Source: Pseudoscleropodium purum (Eukaryota; Streptophyta; Bryopsida; Hypnales; Brachytheciaceae). From it: a stretch of 64,000 nucleotides of DNA. Location of the stretch: NCBI GenBank assembly GCA_963969395.1, contig OZ017798.1, forward strand, positions 2,170,001 to 2,234,000, read 5' to 3'. Under the pieces are notes generated by a model. It was not told the DNA's origin. It saw only the letters and a list, made by a program, of their open reading frames with translations, and did not search any database. Below are positions 1 to 12,329 of the stretch, one piece after another (the first letter of the stretch is position 1; each line of letters begins with the position of its first letter). The translations under genes and the position numbers were made by a program.

Positions 1-468
1 ACGCCCGGCGGGAACCGTCCAGCCTTGTCCTCCCGTCAACTTTACGGTGTCGCGGACTGCGAACTGCAGCACGTCGGAGCACGAAACGGTCCCCGGGCAC
101 GCCTTCTCCACGGCGGCCTTGGCGGCGTCGATGGCTTCGAAGCCGTGGAGGCCGGTATTGATGATGTTGGTTCTCTCAGAGCTGGATCCGTCGAGGAGCA
201 AGGACGCGTCGCAGCCGCGGACGAAGCAATCGTGGTATGCGAGGCGGAGGACGCCTGGCGCGACAGTGGGGTCGTTCTGGAACGACTTGAGCATGGCCTC
301 GTAGATGATGTTTTCCACGTTGGGGCAGGAGTGCTGGTAGAAGCCTTCTTTGCACCCACCGTCGCTGGACCTGGAGAAGCTTCGACTAGCAGCCACGGGT
401 GCGGCGATCACGCTGAGAATGGCCAAAATGGCCACGCATCCCACGAGTGCAGACCTCGTTGCACCCAT
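1..468 (-). CDS. Class III peroxidase, copy 1 (5' part, cut by window edge)
   Basis: Secreted haem peroxidase of the plant class III family, which oxidises phenolics and other donors with H2O2 in the cell wall or apoplast. Only the first 156 codons are inside the window; the 3' end lies beyond base 1. Start chosen at the ATG at 468, the conserved MGATRS start of all four copies. A hydrophobic signal peptide (about residues 7-27) ends near an APVAA motif. The distal haem motif LRLAYHDCFVRGCDAS gives Arg75 and His79 (the acid-base pair) and Cys81/Cys86; Cys48, Cys124 and Cys130 match conserved disulphide positions. No indel relative to copy 2 across the shared 468 bases. It differs from copy 2 at several signal-peptide and early mature residues (for example Phe31 and Ala58). 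Whether the missing part is intact cannot be seen. Confidence 0.9.
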   Translation of the reverse strand, partial: MGATRSALVGCVAILAILSVIAAPVAASRSFSRSSDGGCKEGFYQHSCPNVENIIYEAMLKSFQNDPTVAPGVLRLAYHDCFVRGCDASLLLDGSSSERTNIINTGLHGFEAIDAAKAAVEKACPGTVSCSDVLQFAVRDTVKLTGGQGWTVPAGR

Positions 469-1336
469 CGTTCCAACCGAAGTTGGAGAATGCACTAGCA
501 AAAATTGAAAGACGTTGAAGCGGTTGTATATATACGAGAGGTCAGTATGTCTCAATCGAATTCAGGAAGTCCTCCAATCTGGTGTACCTCGAATTGAGCT
601 GAAATTCTGAAAGCTGGAAGCTGCTGAGAGTGCTGAGAGACGGAGAGATTGATTGATGAGAAAGCTGGAGTATTCATCACAGCTTTATACTTGCATGGCT
701 CAGTCCCACCCACAGTCTATTAGTCCTACTCTTTCCACAGGTACACCCAAGTCACCAGGCTCACCGAGTCCTTGACAAAGCGTAACGAACTTTGGACTGT
801 CCTCTTCTTGATCTACCGTTCCAGGGGTGACGGTTGTTCTTAATTGGTCTAGAACCAAATGTACACGACCCAGTTGGCAAGTTTCATCCGGTTGCACCAG
901 TCGATACACACCCAATTTCTCTGCAGTGTGAAATTTTCGGTGTACTGGTCGGCGATTCCAACTCCCTTCCCTTCCACGGAATTGAATTTTGTAGTGGAAA
1001 TCCGGTCGTTCCGGTAAATAGCGTTGAAAGGGTTTGCGCAAGGTGGTTTCTCGAGTGTGCCTAGCCTCTGGATATTCTTTGTAAAAGTATATAAAAGTTT
1101 CGTTGGTACGCGTGTGGAACTAGTGGTGGGGACCTGGCCTGAAGAGGGGTGGGGTGGGGGTGTTGTGACGCAAGCGGGACTTCTGAGGGAAGAGAGCTTT
1201 TGGTTTTGTTTTCGTTTGTTATTTTGTTTTTTTTGGACACAAGTTGAGCGAAGAGAGTTTCTTCACTGGTGCGTTGAAAGAAGCGTTTGACTTGGGATGA
1301 GCTTCAGGTTAGACGGTTGATCGACAGAGTGGCGGC
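469..1336 (-). promoter_or_regulatory. Upstream module of peroxidase copy 1
   Basis: This stretch is clearly similar to the regions upstream of copies 2 (15593-16810), 3 (24354-25560) and 4 (59035-59878, inverted). Shared landmarks are the run around 640-720 with AGATTGATTGATGAGAAAGC, the GGTTGCACCAGTCGAT block near 890, and AAGAGAGTTTCTTCA near 1250. No gene is supported inside it; the short frames here are not conserved between copies. It most likely holds the promoter and older duplicated flank. Confidence 0.6.
527..534 (-). promoter_or_regulatory. TATA box of peroxidase copy 1
   Basis: On the minus strand the core TATATATA follows CTCG and lies about 60 bases before the ATG at 468. The same element occurs at the same place in copies 3 and 4. 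A transcription start near 500 is inferred from normal plant TATA spacing. Confidence 0.6.
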
Positions 1337-4300
1337 CGGTAATTGCGCATGTGCAGCGTTGCTTGATGTCGTTTTAGTCTTTTAGACATACCGTAAGTGT
1401 GACGATCACAAAAGAAGCTTGGTTGCAATTGAGGACGTTTATGGAAACAGTGCAAGGTGATGAGCATTCAATCTCGACTTACTTCAAAGAAAGACTAGGC
1501 ATTCGTGTGGGGGAAGAATTATTAGTACGCGTACGGAGTACCCTGGTAGTACGTTCTGTTGACTCAATTAGTGTGCGATGGAGTAATAACACTGAGTCAC
1601 ACTAATTGGGGGATTTCGTGAATTTGCAAGCAAACATGCATGTGGCTAACCGCCTAACCCTCAATGTCAGTAGTCCCTTTTTTCATCACAAAACACTCTA
1701 AAGTCCTGTTTCCAATTCAAAAGGGAAAAAAAGCGTTTACTAATTTTTTTTTTCATATCAAACAACAAATAAGATCTTGCTCTACAATTCTAGGATAGAA
1801 GACTAGAATAATAATGTGGATCAAGAAGAAATTTCAAAAACTTTCACCACGACATCACATAATGACATAGATTGCAAGATATTTGCATTTAAACTTTGAA
1901 GTGAAGAAAGTGGATTTTTGAGCACCTTTTGTGTACATTATTTGACTTTGAATCTTTAACTTAAAGTTTTGGTACTAGGATAGTTGCATGAAACACCTAC
2001 TGTTTTGGGCTCAAATTGACCTTACTACTAGAGTTTTGTAACTTCTGGAATAAAAATTCAAAAAATAAAATTAAATATGGATAATTTGTAAAGCATTATA
2101 AATAGTACATGTGTAAAAAACTGAAAATTGAAGCCTAAAAAAATTTATGTCTAAAAGTTATGCCCAAAAGAAAAAGCCTAGAAAAATGCAAGAAATACAT
2201 ACTTTTGAAATTGATTTTTGGAAAATAGTTAAAAAATTGAAATAATTTTTTTTTTTTTAAATCCATATTTCCAAATCTATGTGAACAAAAAATTCATCAT
2301 AAAAAATTTTCCCCTTCTCATAGTGCTTGCGTAAACAATGTCCACTTCCAAGTTTCAACCCATGTGTAGCCCTTACACCAGGTTCTTTGCCAAAAATCTC
2401 ATCAAAAGTCTTTAGAATGTTAGCCCACCTACATCGGATCAAAATCCTAGCTTCAGAATCGCATTTTTGGTCCCCAAACAAGACTGAGAGCCCCCCAAAT
2501 AGCCGAGGTAGATACCCATTCAATTGGGTCCACCTTAAAAATAGTAAACCATTTTTTTTAAATTGAAAAAATTAATAAATATCTAGATCAACATTACGCA
2601 CCTCTCCTCCAAATTTAAGCTAAAATGGACTTAAACTCCAAAAGTTATGAGGAAAAACACCTCCATGGAGACCGAGGGGACCAGGGTTGACGAATCTCTA
2701 CGTCCACCCGAAAAAGGTGTCCGTAACCCAGACGTCCGTCCGCACGGACGCAGTGTCCCTCTTGCCGTCAGAAGGCGGACGGGCGGGACGAGGCGGGGCG
2801 GACAGGGCGGGGCGGGGCGGACGGCATTCGCGATTGTAAGCGGACGCTGCGGACACAGCATCCGCGTCCAGACGTCCTGTCAACCCTGGAGGGGACACAC
2901 AAAAACTCAAAAAAGAGAAGTGTTTCTTACAATCACCCACTAAATATTTTGATTTTCAATTTTTTTATGTTAGCCCCTAAAGGACTAGAAAGCGTTTTTT
3001 GGTTGTATAGAATTGTTGGGTAGGTCATTATAACCAGAAATTTTCTTATTTTAGGTTGAAATTTTAAGAAAGTGTGTGTAGAAAGAATATCTTTCATATG
3101 CAACAAATTTCATGACATTTGGAAATAGGAGTCAAAAATTATGGCCCAATATGTTGTTTGTTGCCTAATTTTTCCCATTTTGAGGTTGTTATAGCATTAC
3201 TTTTTTTGCTAGAAATCGATTTATATATATATATAATTCAAAGAACTAATATAATTTTCTATCTTAAGAAAAAAATTCAGAAAAGCATGTCAAAAAATTG
3301 AGGTTACATTACCTACATAGACGGATAAGCATATTTGAAAATCTGAAATCCATTTTGTCCTCCATAGAGACAATGGAACTTTAGAGCATCTCCATCAATT
3401 GTCCCCTATCTTTATTTCTACATGGATGAAGGAGGAGTTGATTGTATGGGGATAGGAAATGTTCGTTCCCATTAGTGTTGCTTAATAAGTTAAACATATT
3501 ACAAACTTAATTACCACTAGTCATTATTACCAATTGGCTTGAACATGTCACCTATGAAATTACCATCATTATTACACTAGGTTTGAATTCATTCTCAATG
3601 TTTTTGTGCTAAAAACAATAATTATTGTAGTAGTTCTATAGAAGTGCAATGGGCAAAAGAATTGCAAAAGGCTATGAGATTATATATTTAATTTGACATG
3701 GGAATATTTTATTTCCTAAAAGATAACTTGATTGGTCAAGCTATCTATGATAATAATTACTTTTTATAAATTCATTATTGTATCTTGATAATGAGTCATT
3801 TATATATAATAAAAGAGTTTGAAGGCACCAATCAAATTAAATGTGGCATAATATATAATTTGCATAAATTTATCAAATATTGTCTAAAAACATAAATTCA
3901 TACTTCATGAATATGTAATAATTATTCAGAAAAAAAATTATTTATGTAATTAAGGAATTTCAAATGGAGGTTTATCATCAACATTTAATCTGTAAACATC
4001 CTTTTAGGTTTAAAAACATCATCACTTTTAAAGTATTATAAATCTAAATATTAATAAGGTCCAAAAAATTCAAGTATACAATCATGTAGTGTATATGTTG
4101 TAAATGACATGTAGATTCACAGTTTGTGAAATCATTCAGCCATATAGATTGCACGTTCTTAATGTTTTAATGTTGGCACTCTATTACAATTAGGATTTAA
4201 TTTGTATTATGTAAATTTATACCATATTTGGTTTTCAAAAATATGATTATGTACAAATAAATTTGAAAATATTCAAAAAGTAAAAAATAGTATTCTATTA

Positions 4301-4605
4301 GTATCTAAAGATTGTAGAATTCTCCATTTCCACAACTTTCCTCTATTATTCTTTTGCCAAATTCACAATGATCAATTTGTTTTACTCAATTTCTTTTTTC
4401 ATGCACCCATCATCACAAATTGTATGTACAACTAATATAAAATGAGTGTTTCTTGTTAATATCTACAACCTAGTTTATGAATCAAAATCACTTTAACCCC
4501 TAAAGTTTCTTTGACTATGTTTTCATTAAAAACGCTCTAAAACTGCCATTTTTAGTACAAGTACCAAATTTTTGAAAAAAAAACATTTCTGAATGCATTT
4601 AACTG
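1337..4605. repeat. Segmental duplication SD1, copy A
   Basis: From CGGTAATTGCGCATGTG to GCATTTAACTG this block matches 40459-43698 almost base for base, with scattered substitutions and small indels. The only large differences are two transposon insertions, one in each copy (2682-2888 here, 43022-43209 there). The left border lies inside the peroxidase upstream module, so copy A is probably the source. The content is AT-rich and I see no gene in it. Confidence 0.9.
2682..2888. mobile_element. hAT-like MITE 1 (207 bp) with 8-bp TSD
   Basis: The ends are CAGGGTTGAC and GTCAACCCTG. The direct repeat GAGGGGAC flanks it on both sides (2674-2681 and 2889-2896). The paralogous segment near 41790 has a single GAGGGGAC and no insertion, so the empty site is visible. 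Its first ~130 bases resemble the left end of the 11.8-kb element at 26006, and its last ~70 resemble that element's right end. It therefore looks like an internally deleted derivative. It is very GC-rich (GGACG, GGCGGAC) in AT-rich surroundings. It encodes nothing credible. Confidence 0.93.
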
Positions 4606-7600
4606 TAGAATCTCGTATTATAGTAGTTTAAAAAGACATGGAAACAATTTCAAAAGAATCCACCGTGTGAATTGCAAGATCTTAGTGTTTGAACTTGCAA
4701 AAGTGCCATTTTTGACCCTGCTGAAATCTGGGCAGCTGCAGTTCAGTAGGTCAAATTTGCATGAAATAAAAGACAAAATGATTGTAACTTCAGACTTTCT
4801 TTGTTAATGAAAAGTTGGCTACATGCTTGAAAATTTTCAAATCATTTGGAATTGTTTAACATGTAGAAAAAAACTAGTAAGTAGAATGAAGTAGGGAATG
4901 ATGCAAAATATTAATTGTTAATAATGTATTTATGAAATTAAGAAATACCAATTCCAATGGTTGAAATGTTGTAATAAACAATCTACATTTTATCAATTTA
5001 TTTTTTTCCAAAAATATTTAAAATTGAATTAAATATAGGACTTCAAAGTTTATTTTAGAATAGAAATTCCAAAATTGCCCGTAAACTAAAAATCCTCATT
5101 ACTTTTAACTCATTGATCGAAATGGAATGATTCAAAGCTTTTCATGCATACATAAATATAATAAACCAATTTTAAATTTTAAATTTTGAAAAAAGTGATT
5201 TATTTAGAGCTGCCCGAGCTGCCCGAGCCCCCGAGTTGACATCTAAACAACATATTATTTAATAACTTTTGACTCGTATTTCCAAATGTCTTGAAATTTG
5301 ACACACTAAAAGATATTCCTTGTCTACACCTTGTGAAAAACTTTGGGCTAAAATAAATCAAATCTCCACTCATAGGTACCTGCCCAAAAAATTTATAATG
5401 CCAAAAACACCATACCAGTCCTTTAGGGGGTTAGATGAAAATTGTTTACACCTATTTGATGGTTATACAAAAAATGATTGAATTCTTTACAAAATTGCAT
5501 AAGGAATATAGGGCCTTTCATTATAAAATCCAAATATTAATTTATAAAAAAAAAATTTGAATATTTAGCCTACATGTATATTTTTCCATATAAAAATATT
5601 AGCCATAAAAGAATTAAGGCAGTCATACAAATTTAATATGATTGCTACCAGTTATTTAATACTATGATTTAAACAAGTTCACACTTGACCCCACTCCTTC
5701 ATTCTTTCTATATATTTTTGCCTAATGATACTAAGTTAGATATGGTCATTTCTAAACTTAAAGAACCCTGATTCACTCTTCATTTGTCTTGAACCTTCAC
5801 TGTACTTAACAAATGCCAAACCACATCTTATAAATAATGCATGACTCCTCTCATAATCAACAACCTTGAGGAAGTTCATCGATAATTATGTTATACAAAA
5901 TTTTACATGCTGTGACTATGTCCTCAAATCTTTTCAATTTCCACTGCCTTTTAGCTAAAAGAAGAACTTTAGTTTAAAAGACTGGAATAAATGAAGCATC
6001 TATTGGATATGGCTCAACTATCTAAGCCTAATAGATTTAGATGGTGATTTTCATTCTTATTGTCTTTGCAACGAATTAGACCCTATAATGAAGAATTGAC
6101 ATGTTTCTTTTTCCCAAGAAATTCTCAAGTTTCCAAATAAAGGCAACATAATTATTCTACACCTCTACCATAGTTAGGTGGACTATGGTGGTAAGCACCT
6201 TGCCAATGCCCGAGTTTCAACTCATGGCTACTTCACCAATGTGCCAAGGTCAAAGTCACTGAAGTAAGGCCTTTGTTTATTAACTTTATTTTCAAAATGC
6301 CAAAACAATGTTTAATGTCTTTCCAAACAACCTCTTGCAATTTTACAAAATGTATTTTCTTTTATTCTTCAACTCTATGGATGGTTTGTATAAAATGCTC
6401 TATGGTCGATAAATTGAATCCATTAACAAATAATATTATGTATAGTGATTACTTTTTACCTCAAAGCTTAGATAATGAACTTGATTTTCTTCATGATTAT
6501 GCAAGATTGAATTTCTATTTAAACATGTGTATCATTGTTGGTTCTAGATAGAACAAAGAAAACATACCAAACCCACAATGATTAATTACATATACTTTCT
6601 AAGTGATTGAGTAATTACCATCTTTATCAACAAATTGACCATGCCATGGGGCAAGTCTTCCAATCAAGATGCATGCAATCTTAGAAACTTTAGTAGGGGT
6701 AGCCGGGTAGGTAGTCTAAGGACAATGTAATGATGTCATGACATGTATTTTCCAATCATTGCAATCATTGCAATATATATCTTCAAATTCAAGAAATGAA
6801 ATTTAATTTTTCCTAATACAAACTTTGAATTCAAGTAAATTTATGTTGAAGAATCGAATAGAAAAATTGCAAAAAAAATTTATAAAAAAAATTCTATAAT
6901 TTTTTTCATCAAATGTTTTTGATTTGAAGAAAATACAATATAAAAGAGAAATCTGAATTGTTAATGACTTCAAGATAGAATTAAAATACATTAGTCCAAC
7001 CTTGAGATAATGTAGTAAGCAAATGAGGGTTGCTATTATGTGAGTCTAAAAGACTATACATTTATATTATAGGTGTCTATATTATTAAAAACTTCCTTAA
7101 TTATAATATAATTATAATGTGAATACCTATATTATAGATGTTTATATTATAAGCACTCCAATGGTTGTAGTTTATATACTTATATGTATGCTCAAAGCTC
7201 ACATGCTCACATACTAGCACTATTGGTAAGCAAATCCAAGAGTAAGCAATCCAATATTTTTTTAATTATAGAAATTGAGTTAAATAATGGATACCATACA
7301 TTGAATTTGTTCAAAAATTTAATGAGATTGCTTGTAGAATATATTGCAATCAAACTCTTACATAAATTATATAAATGACATCAATTAAACTTTTGACTAT
7401 TAAATACAAAGCTTGAAATATTTTAAACAATTTTCTAAGTAAAATTTTCTAAATTTTCTCCAAATGATCATACAATCATTAGGGGGTACGATCTTCAAAT
7501 CTTTAGACTTGGATTTATTTGAAAACACATCTATATGATATAGAAAAATAGAAAGTACTACCTTTGGATATGTATTTTATAATAATTTTAAGCTCCAAAT

Positions 7601-7763
7601 CAATATAAAATTATAGGATTCAAAATAAAAGCTTTACCACCTCTATTGGACATACATACACGTATGTATATATATAAACCATATATAAGTAATCTACAAA
7701 ATTTAATTTAAAAAAAAAATTTAATTCTTATTTTAGGTTTTTCCATCCTTTACAAGTAATTAT
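4606..7763. other. AT-rich intergenic DNA, no gene seen
   Basis: I see no coding frame with recognisable protein features, no RNA gene and no clear transposon ends here. The single frame over 90 codons (6273-6551) has no family features and a composition like its surroundings. Confidence 0.6.
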
Positions 7764-8090
7764 GAGGTTTGTAGATTGTGAAGAATTGCTTCAAAAGCAT
7801 CCCCTAACATTTGGAGGTTATTAATTGGTGACGAAAGCTTATGATTAATTTTCTTCTTTATCTTTCTATTCCTCTTCATGATGGGTTGCCTCCGCCCTTC
7901 GACACTATGAGGTGTATGCCTTGTAAAGAATTGCCTTCAAAGCGTCCACTCATATTTAGAGATTATTTAATGGAGTATAGGCTTATGATTGAATTTCTTA
8001 TTTGTTTTTGTACTCATCTTTGTTATGGGTTCTTTCACCTTTCAAGACTACATGGTGTGTGCATTATCAAGAATTGTTTAATGGCGAATA
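7764..8090. repeat. Degenerate tandem repeat, period about 143 bp
   Basis: Two diverged units begin near 7764 and 7909, and a partial third near 8052. Each has a GAGGTxTxTxxxTTGTxAAGAATTGCTTCAAA-like start followed by GCTTATGATT and then a T-rich part ending in a CCTTTCGACACTAT-like run. A 116-codon open frame crosses it but is explained by the repeat. Confidence 0.5.
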
Positions 8091-10809
8091 TGGATGGAGA
8101 AATAATCCAATGCAATCTAGTTTTTGATTTTCTGGTTGCCAATATTGATTTTTTAGTAAAAAAGTGTAGATGTTCTAACATCATAGTATAAAACAATGTT
8201 ATAGTTTCAAATTAAATTTAGAAATTTAGCAAACAATGGTTATAGGTCCAAAGCTCACACTGCTATAAATTTTTGGAATTTTCAATGGTTTCAAAATTTA
8301 CAATTGAAGTAGAAATTAAACTTAAGCAACTACAAGTCATTAGATGGATTGAAGTTCAAAAAACATAATGTCTATGTCTAGAAGTCACATGTAGTATAAA
8401 TAGCAAGAAATAGTAAAAGTTTATATATGGTCATTAAAAATTTACCATTTTTTAGGAGTCTTTTTGTCATTTAAGTGATCATAGGGATTTTATCCTTAAA
8501 GGATGTGGTGGACATTTTCTAACCTCTAAATGACTTCATATAAGTATGTAGGATAGAATAGTGTTTTTCCATCCAATTATTTTTGGAAGTAGCTCTAATA
8601 CATTTTCATCTACAGTGATATTGTAGATTCTTTCATTATGGTATTTTGACTTTCTAAAAGAAGATCATGTTAAATCTTACTAGGAATTATTCATATATTA
8701 TACTTTGACTATATTGTATTGTTTATTGAAGATGTGAATAATTTATAAGACAAAAATGATGTTTTTAGAATTATTTTGAATCAAACTAGTGAAATAAAGA
8801 TTGTAAGCTATAGTTTTCACTTCAATTGGTAATTTGTAAAATAGTATACATTATAATATATATGCATGGTGAAATTTGTAGATTATTATAGTATATTTTA
8901 AATGAAATATGAATTTGCTTCATGTTTTCTTAAACAACAGATCAAGCCATGATAATTTGAAATTTTTCTCCAAAATATTGAAAATTTTATGATTTCTAAA
9001 AGACATCTTTGAAAAATAAATGAAAAATTCTTCCTTTATAGTATATGATTGAATATTTACAACAAACTAAGTCATGGACAATGAGGCTTGAAATTAGGGG
9101 TCATAGATGGTCCTTTAGTGGTTTGTAATATGCCTCATAATATGCCACTCACTTTAGTGATGCAATAAAAAAATGTTTTAATCAAAAGGATGTATTTTAC
9201 ATGGAAATAAAGTAAAGAATTAAGTATTGGACAATGGGGGGACATAATAATATAACATGCCTACTTGTGCTATTCAAAGAATTTTTCATTTAATGTATAG
9301 TGTAAGTAGTGTTTTTTGACATGCATAATTATCATTATATTTTTATACTTTAGGTGAATATTTGAAGTTAATTTCCATGATTTAACATAATGATTTATTA
9401 AAAATAATTATTGATAAAATTTGAGAATTTGATTGCAGAGGCATATAGGAAACATCCTCACATACAACTTTTCTTCAAGAAGCATCTCTAAAGAAGTTTA
9501 GAAATTCCCTATGTAGAAATTTTTATTTTAGGGTGGCAATGCCCAAATTATGTAAAATAAAAATCTCTACATTTTAATAGGTTTTGCTATCTACATCTCA
9601 CATTATATTTAATTTTATTCATTTGAGCATGATAGTAAAACCACTTTGATTAAATGTAATTAGAATATAGAGGTATATGATTTACACAATTTAGCCATTG
9701 TCACCCTAATATTTTGAAATTTCTAGAGGGAAATATCAAACTTTTTGGAGATGCTCTTGAAGGAAAGATTTGTATATGAATGTTTCCTACATATCTCAAC
9801 ATTAAAATTTTAAAAATTCATCACCAAGATTTTTCAAACAACTATCATGGGAAACTGTAATCAAGACAATTTTATTTTATAGTAAAATTTTTTTTTTTGA
9901 GTATAAAATGGGTTTTATGTTCAAAATTTTGAGCAATAAAGTGTGAATGTGGTGATAGTTGATGTTTAAATGTGAAAAGTCTCTTCAGTTTGAATGTTTG
10001 TGAATTGTGACAGTTTTTATCAAGAGATTTGAAGGGGTGTTTTTGAGAATGGAGGGTGATAAATAGTGGTTTTTCTCTCATTCTTCTCTCTTCTTCTTTT
10101 TAATTTTCTCTTGCAATTTTCTATGGTGAAGTTATGTTTTTTCATTGTCATCTTGAGTTGTGATTTTTTTTATTTCACTTAAGTGTTAATTTTATTGCTT
10201 TAAGCATTACATTTTATTTTGGTGTTACATTGCCGTGAGCAATTTTTTATGAAGGAGAATCTCTTTAAGAGAATTTTTATTATTTTTTGAGTAGAATTTT
10301 GTTTATCAATTGTGTTTCATCTCTTAAGAGAATTCTTTGTGTGAATGTTTAAAGTGAGAGGGGAAGAAAAGTGGAACAAAATATTAAATTAATAATTAAT
10401 TTGTTAATTCCAGTGATTGGAAATTATTTTTATTTAAAAGATTGGAATATTTTTATATCATAAGTGGATATATATGTTGGAAATAAAATTAGAAATTGAG
10501 ATTTATTTGGAGTTGGGAAATGAGTTTAGAATTTTAATGAATAGAAATTATTGAACAATTATAAATAATTGACGTATATTTTAATTATGGAATGATTATC
10601 CATATGATTAATAAATGGTATTCCAATTGAAGTTATGTGTACATGGATTAATGCTTGAATGTGTATTTAAATTCTTATGTGATATTGTTGTGTGAAATTG
10701 TTTATCTAAAGTGCAAGTTGAGAGAATTTCTATGTTGTAACAATATTTTATTGAGAGAAATCAATTGCTTGACTATAGAGTTAATATAATGGGAATACAA
10801 ATGATGTAA
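8091..10809. other. AT-rich intergenic DNA, no gene seen
   Basis: No supported gene, RNA or transposon end. The 9872-10081 minus-strand frame is low-complexity and unconvincing. Confidence 0.6.
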
Positions 10810-10995
10810 ATGGATAGAGAACCTATTAAATTAAAATTGAAGCAATGTAAATTTTGTAACCAATTGAATTACGCAAAAGTAGAATGTGAGACTAAAAAGG
10901 AAAACATTAAAATAGAGTATATGGGCAAAGATTCAATAGAAGACAAGTTGGAAAAGATTTGCAACAAAGAAAGATCAATTGGAGATGTTGAATGA
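10810..10995 (+). pseudogene. Possible retrotransposon gag zinc-knuckle remnant
   Basis: A 61-residue frame contains CKFCNQLNYAKVEC. This has the C-x2-C-x4-x-x4-C spacing of a retroelement CCHC zinc knuckle, but tyrosine stands where the histidine should be. The rest is lysine and glutamate rich. No protease, integrase or reverse transcriptase motif is visible on either side, and no LTR was found. If real, it is an isolated relic; a chance match is quite possible in so short a frame. Confidence 0.25.
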
Positions 10996-12329
10996 TGAAA
11001 GAATATTTTCAAATAAAGACCGGAACCTTGATAAGGGAAGAATTCAAAATACTTTAAAATAGTTTAGCAAAGCATATTATAGATTCCTTAAGGAAAATTT
11101 TAGAATTGCTTAAGCAATATCTTTGGTTGTTTTCAATTCCTAGAAAGGATATATGATACATTTACTTTAAGTAATCAAGACATTAGCGCTTAAAGCGATT
11201 TCGAAGCGATATGATATTTGTGCAAAACGATTCATGAATTCTCGGTTAAATTGAATTTTCAAAGTTCAAATATGTATTGTGTGATGCAGGTTGCAAATGA
11301 ATATATTTGTAATATATTTGTAATATATTTCAATGAATTCAAAGTATGAGATTTGTGAATGCAAGTGCCCTTAATTCACACTTTTTAAATTTATATTTTA
11401 TCTTAAGATAGGATCAAGACGGATTTAGTGGTTAGAAATTTGTATTTATAATTGGATAGAAACTAGAGAGAGAATTCCTTCCCATTCCTAAACAGAATAT
11501 GGAAGATACCAAATACCCTAATATATTAAGATTAAAGATATAATTTACCTACAAAGTGACATTAGCTAATTACAACACTAAGCTAACTTGAGTTTTCCCT
11601 GAACGAACCTAATTGGAATTGCCTTGGTTTTGTCTTATAAAAATTGACCTACAGAAACATGGGAAATCATAAATATTAAATGAAACAATTTACCAAAGAT
11701 GGAGTTCTACTTTTTCAAAACTCAATCTTGGTATCTTGAAAGAATTAAATATTAATTATAGGAGATGAAAAATGTCAAACTTTTTCTACATTAGAGTTAA
11801 TCATGAAGGTCGTCCACTAATTGTAAGTCTGTAACAATGGTGTCAAAGGAAGGTTTAACTAAAAAGAGTACAAAAGAAATACAACACCAAACTCCATTAG
11901 ACCCCTATTTAGGCGTTCCAAAGAGTTTTGATATTTTGTCATGTGTTCTTCTCCAACTCCAACTCCTAATCCCTTATTGCAAGCACTTTACAATTTACTC
12001 TATTATCCAAAGAAAATTGAATGGCAAAAATACCCATGTTGTAGCTTTATATCTTCTCACTATACCTAAGATAGTTGGATTGTGTGAAACACCATCGTTA
12101 AATCCTGAATCCAAAATGGGTCTAGTAGGCTGGATTTATGCTGAGGGAAAACACAGAATTATTTTATTTTATTTTTCATATCAATTTATTTTGCAAATTT
12201 TGCAATCATGTATCCCATATTATCCAGAACTTATCCTAGGCAAGGCTCAAAATAGTTTTTCTTTAAAAAAATTTTACCCTCTAGAACCCCAAAATTACCC
12301 TGCTGGGTCCATTTCGTAGGCAGGATTTA
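10996..12329. other. AT-rich intergenic DNA, no gene seen
   Basis: The 160-codon frame at 11837-12319 has no domain, no homologue elsewhere in the window and a random-looking composition. I do not call it a gene. Confidence 0.55.

Noticed and set aside
1399..1605. 68-codon frame repeated at 40521-40727 with three amino-acid differences
   Set aside because: It starts with GTG and lies in an old upstream module. The equivalent places in modules 2 and 3 are broken, and the similarity is explained by the segmental duplication.
7841..8191. 116-codon frame
   Set aside because: Formed by a degenerate ~143-bp tandem repeat; no protein features.
11837..12319. 160-codon plus-strand frame
   Set aside because: No domain, no repeat elsewhere and a random-looking composition; a chance frame in AT-rich DNA.
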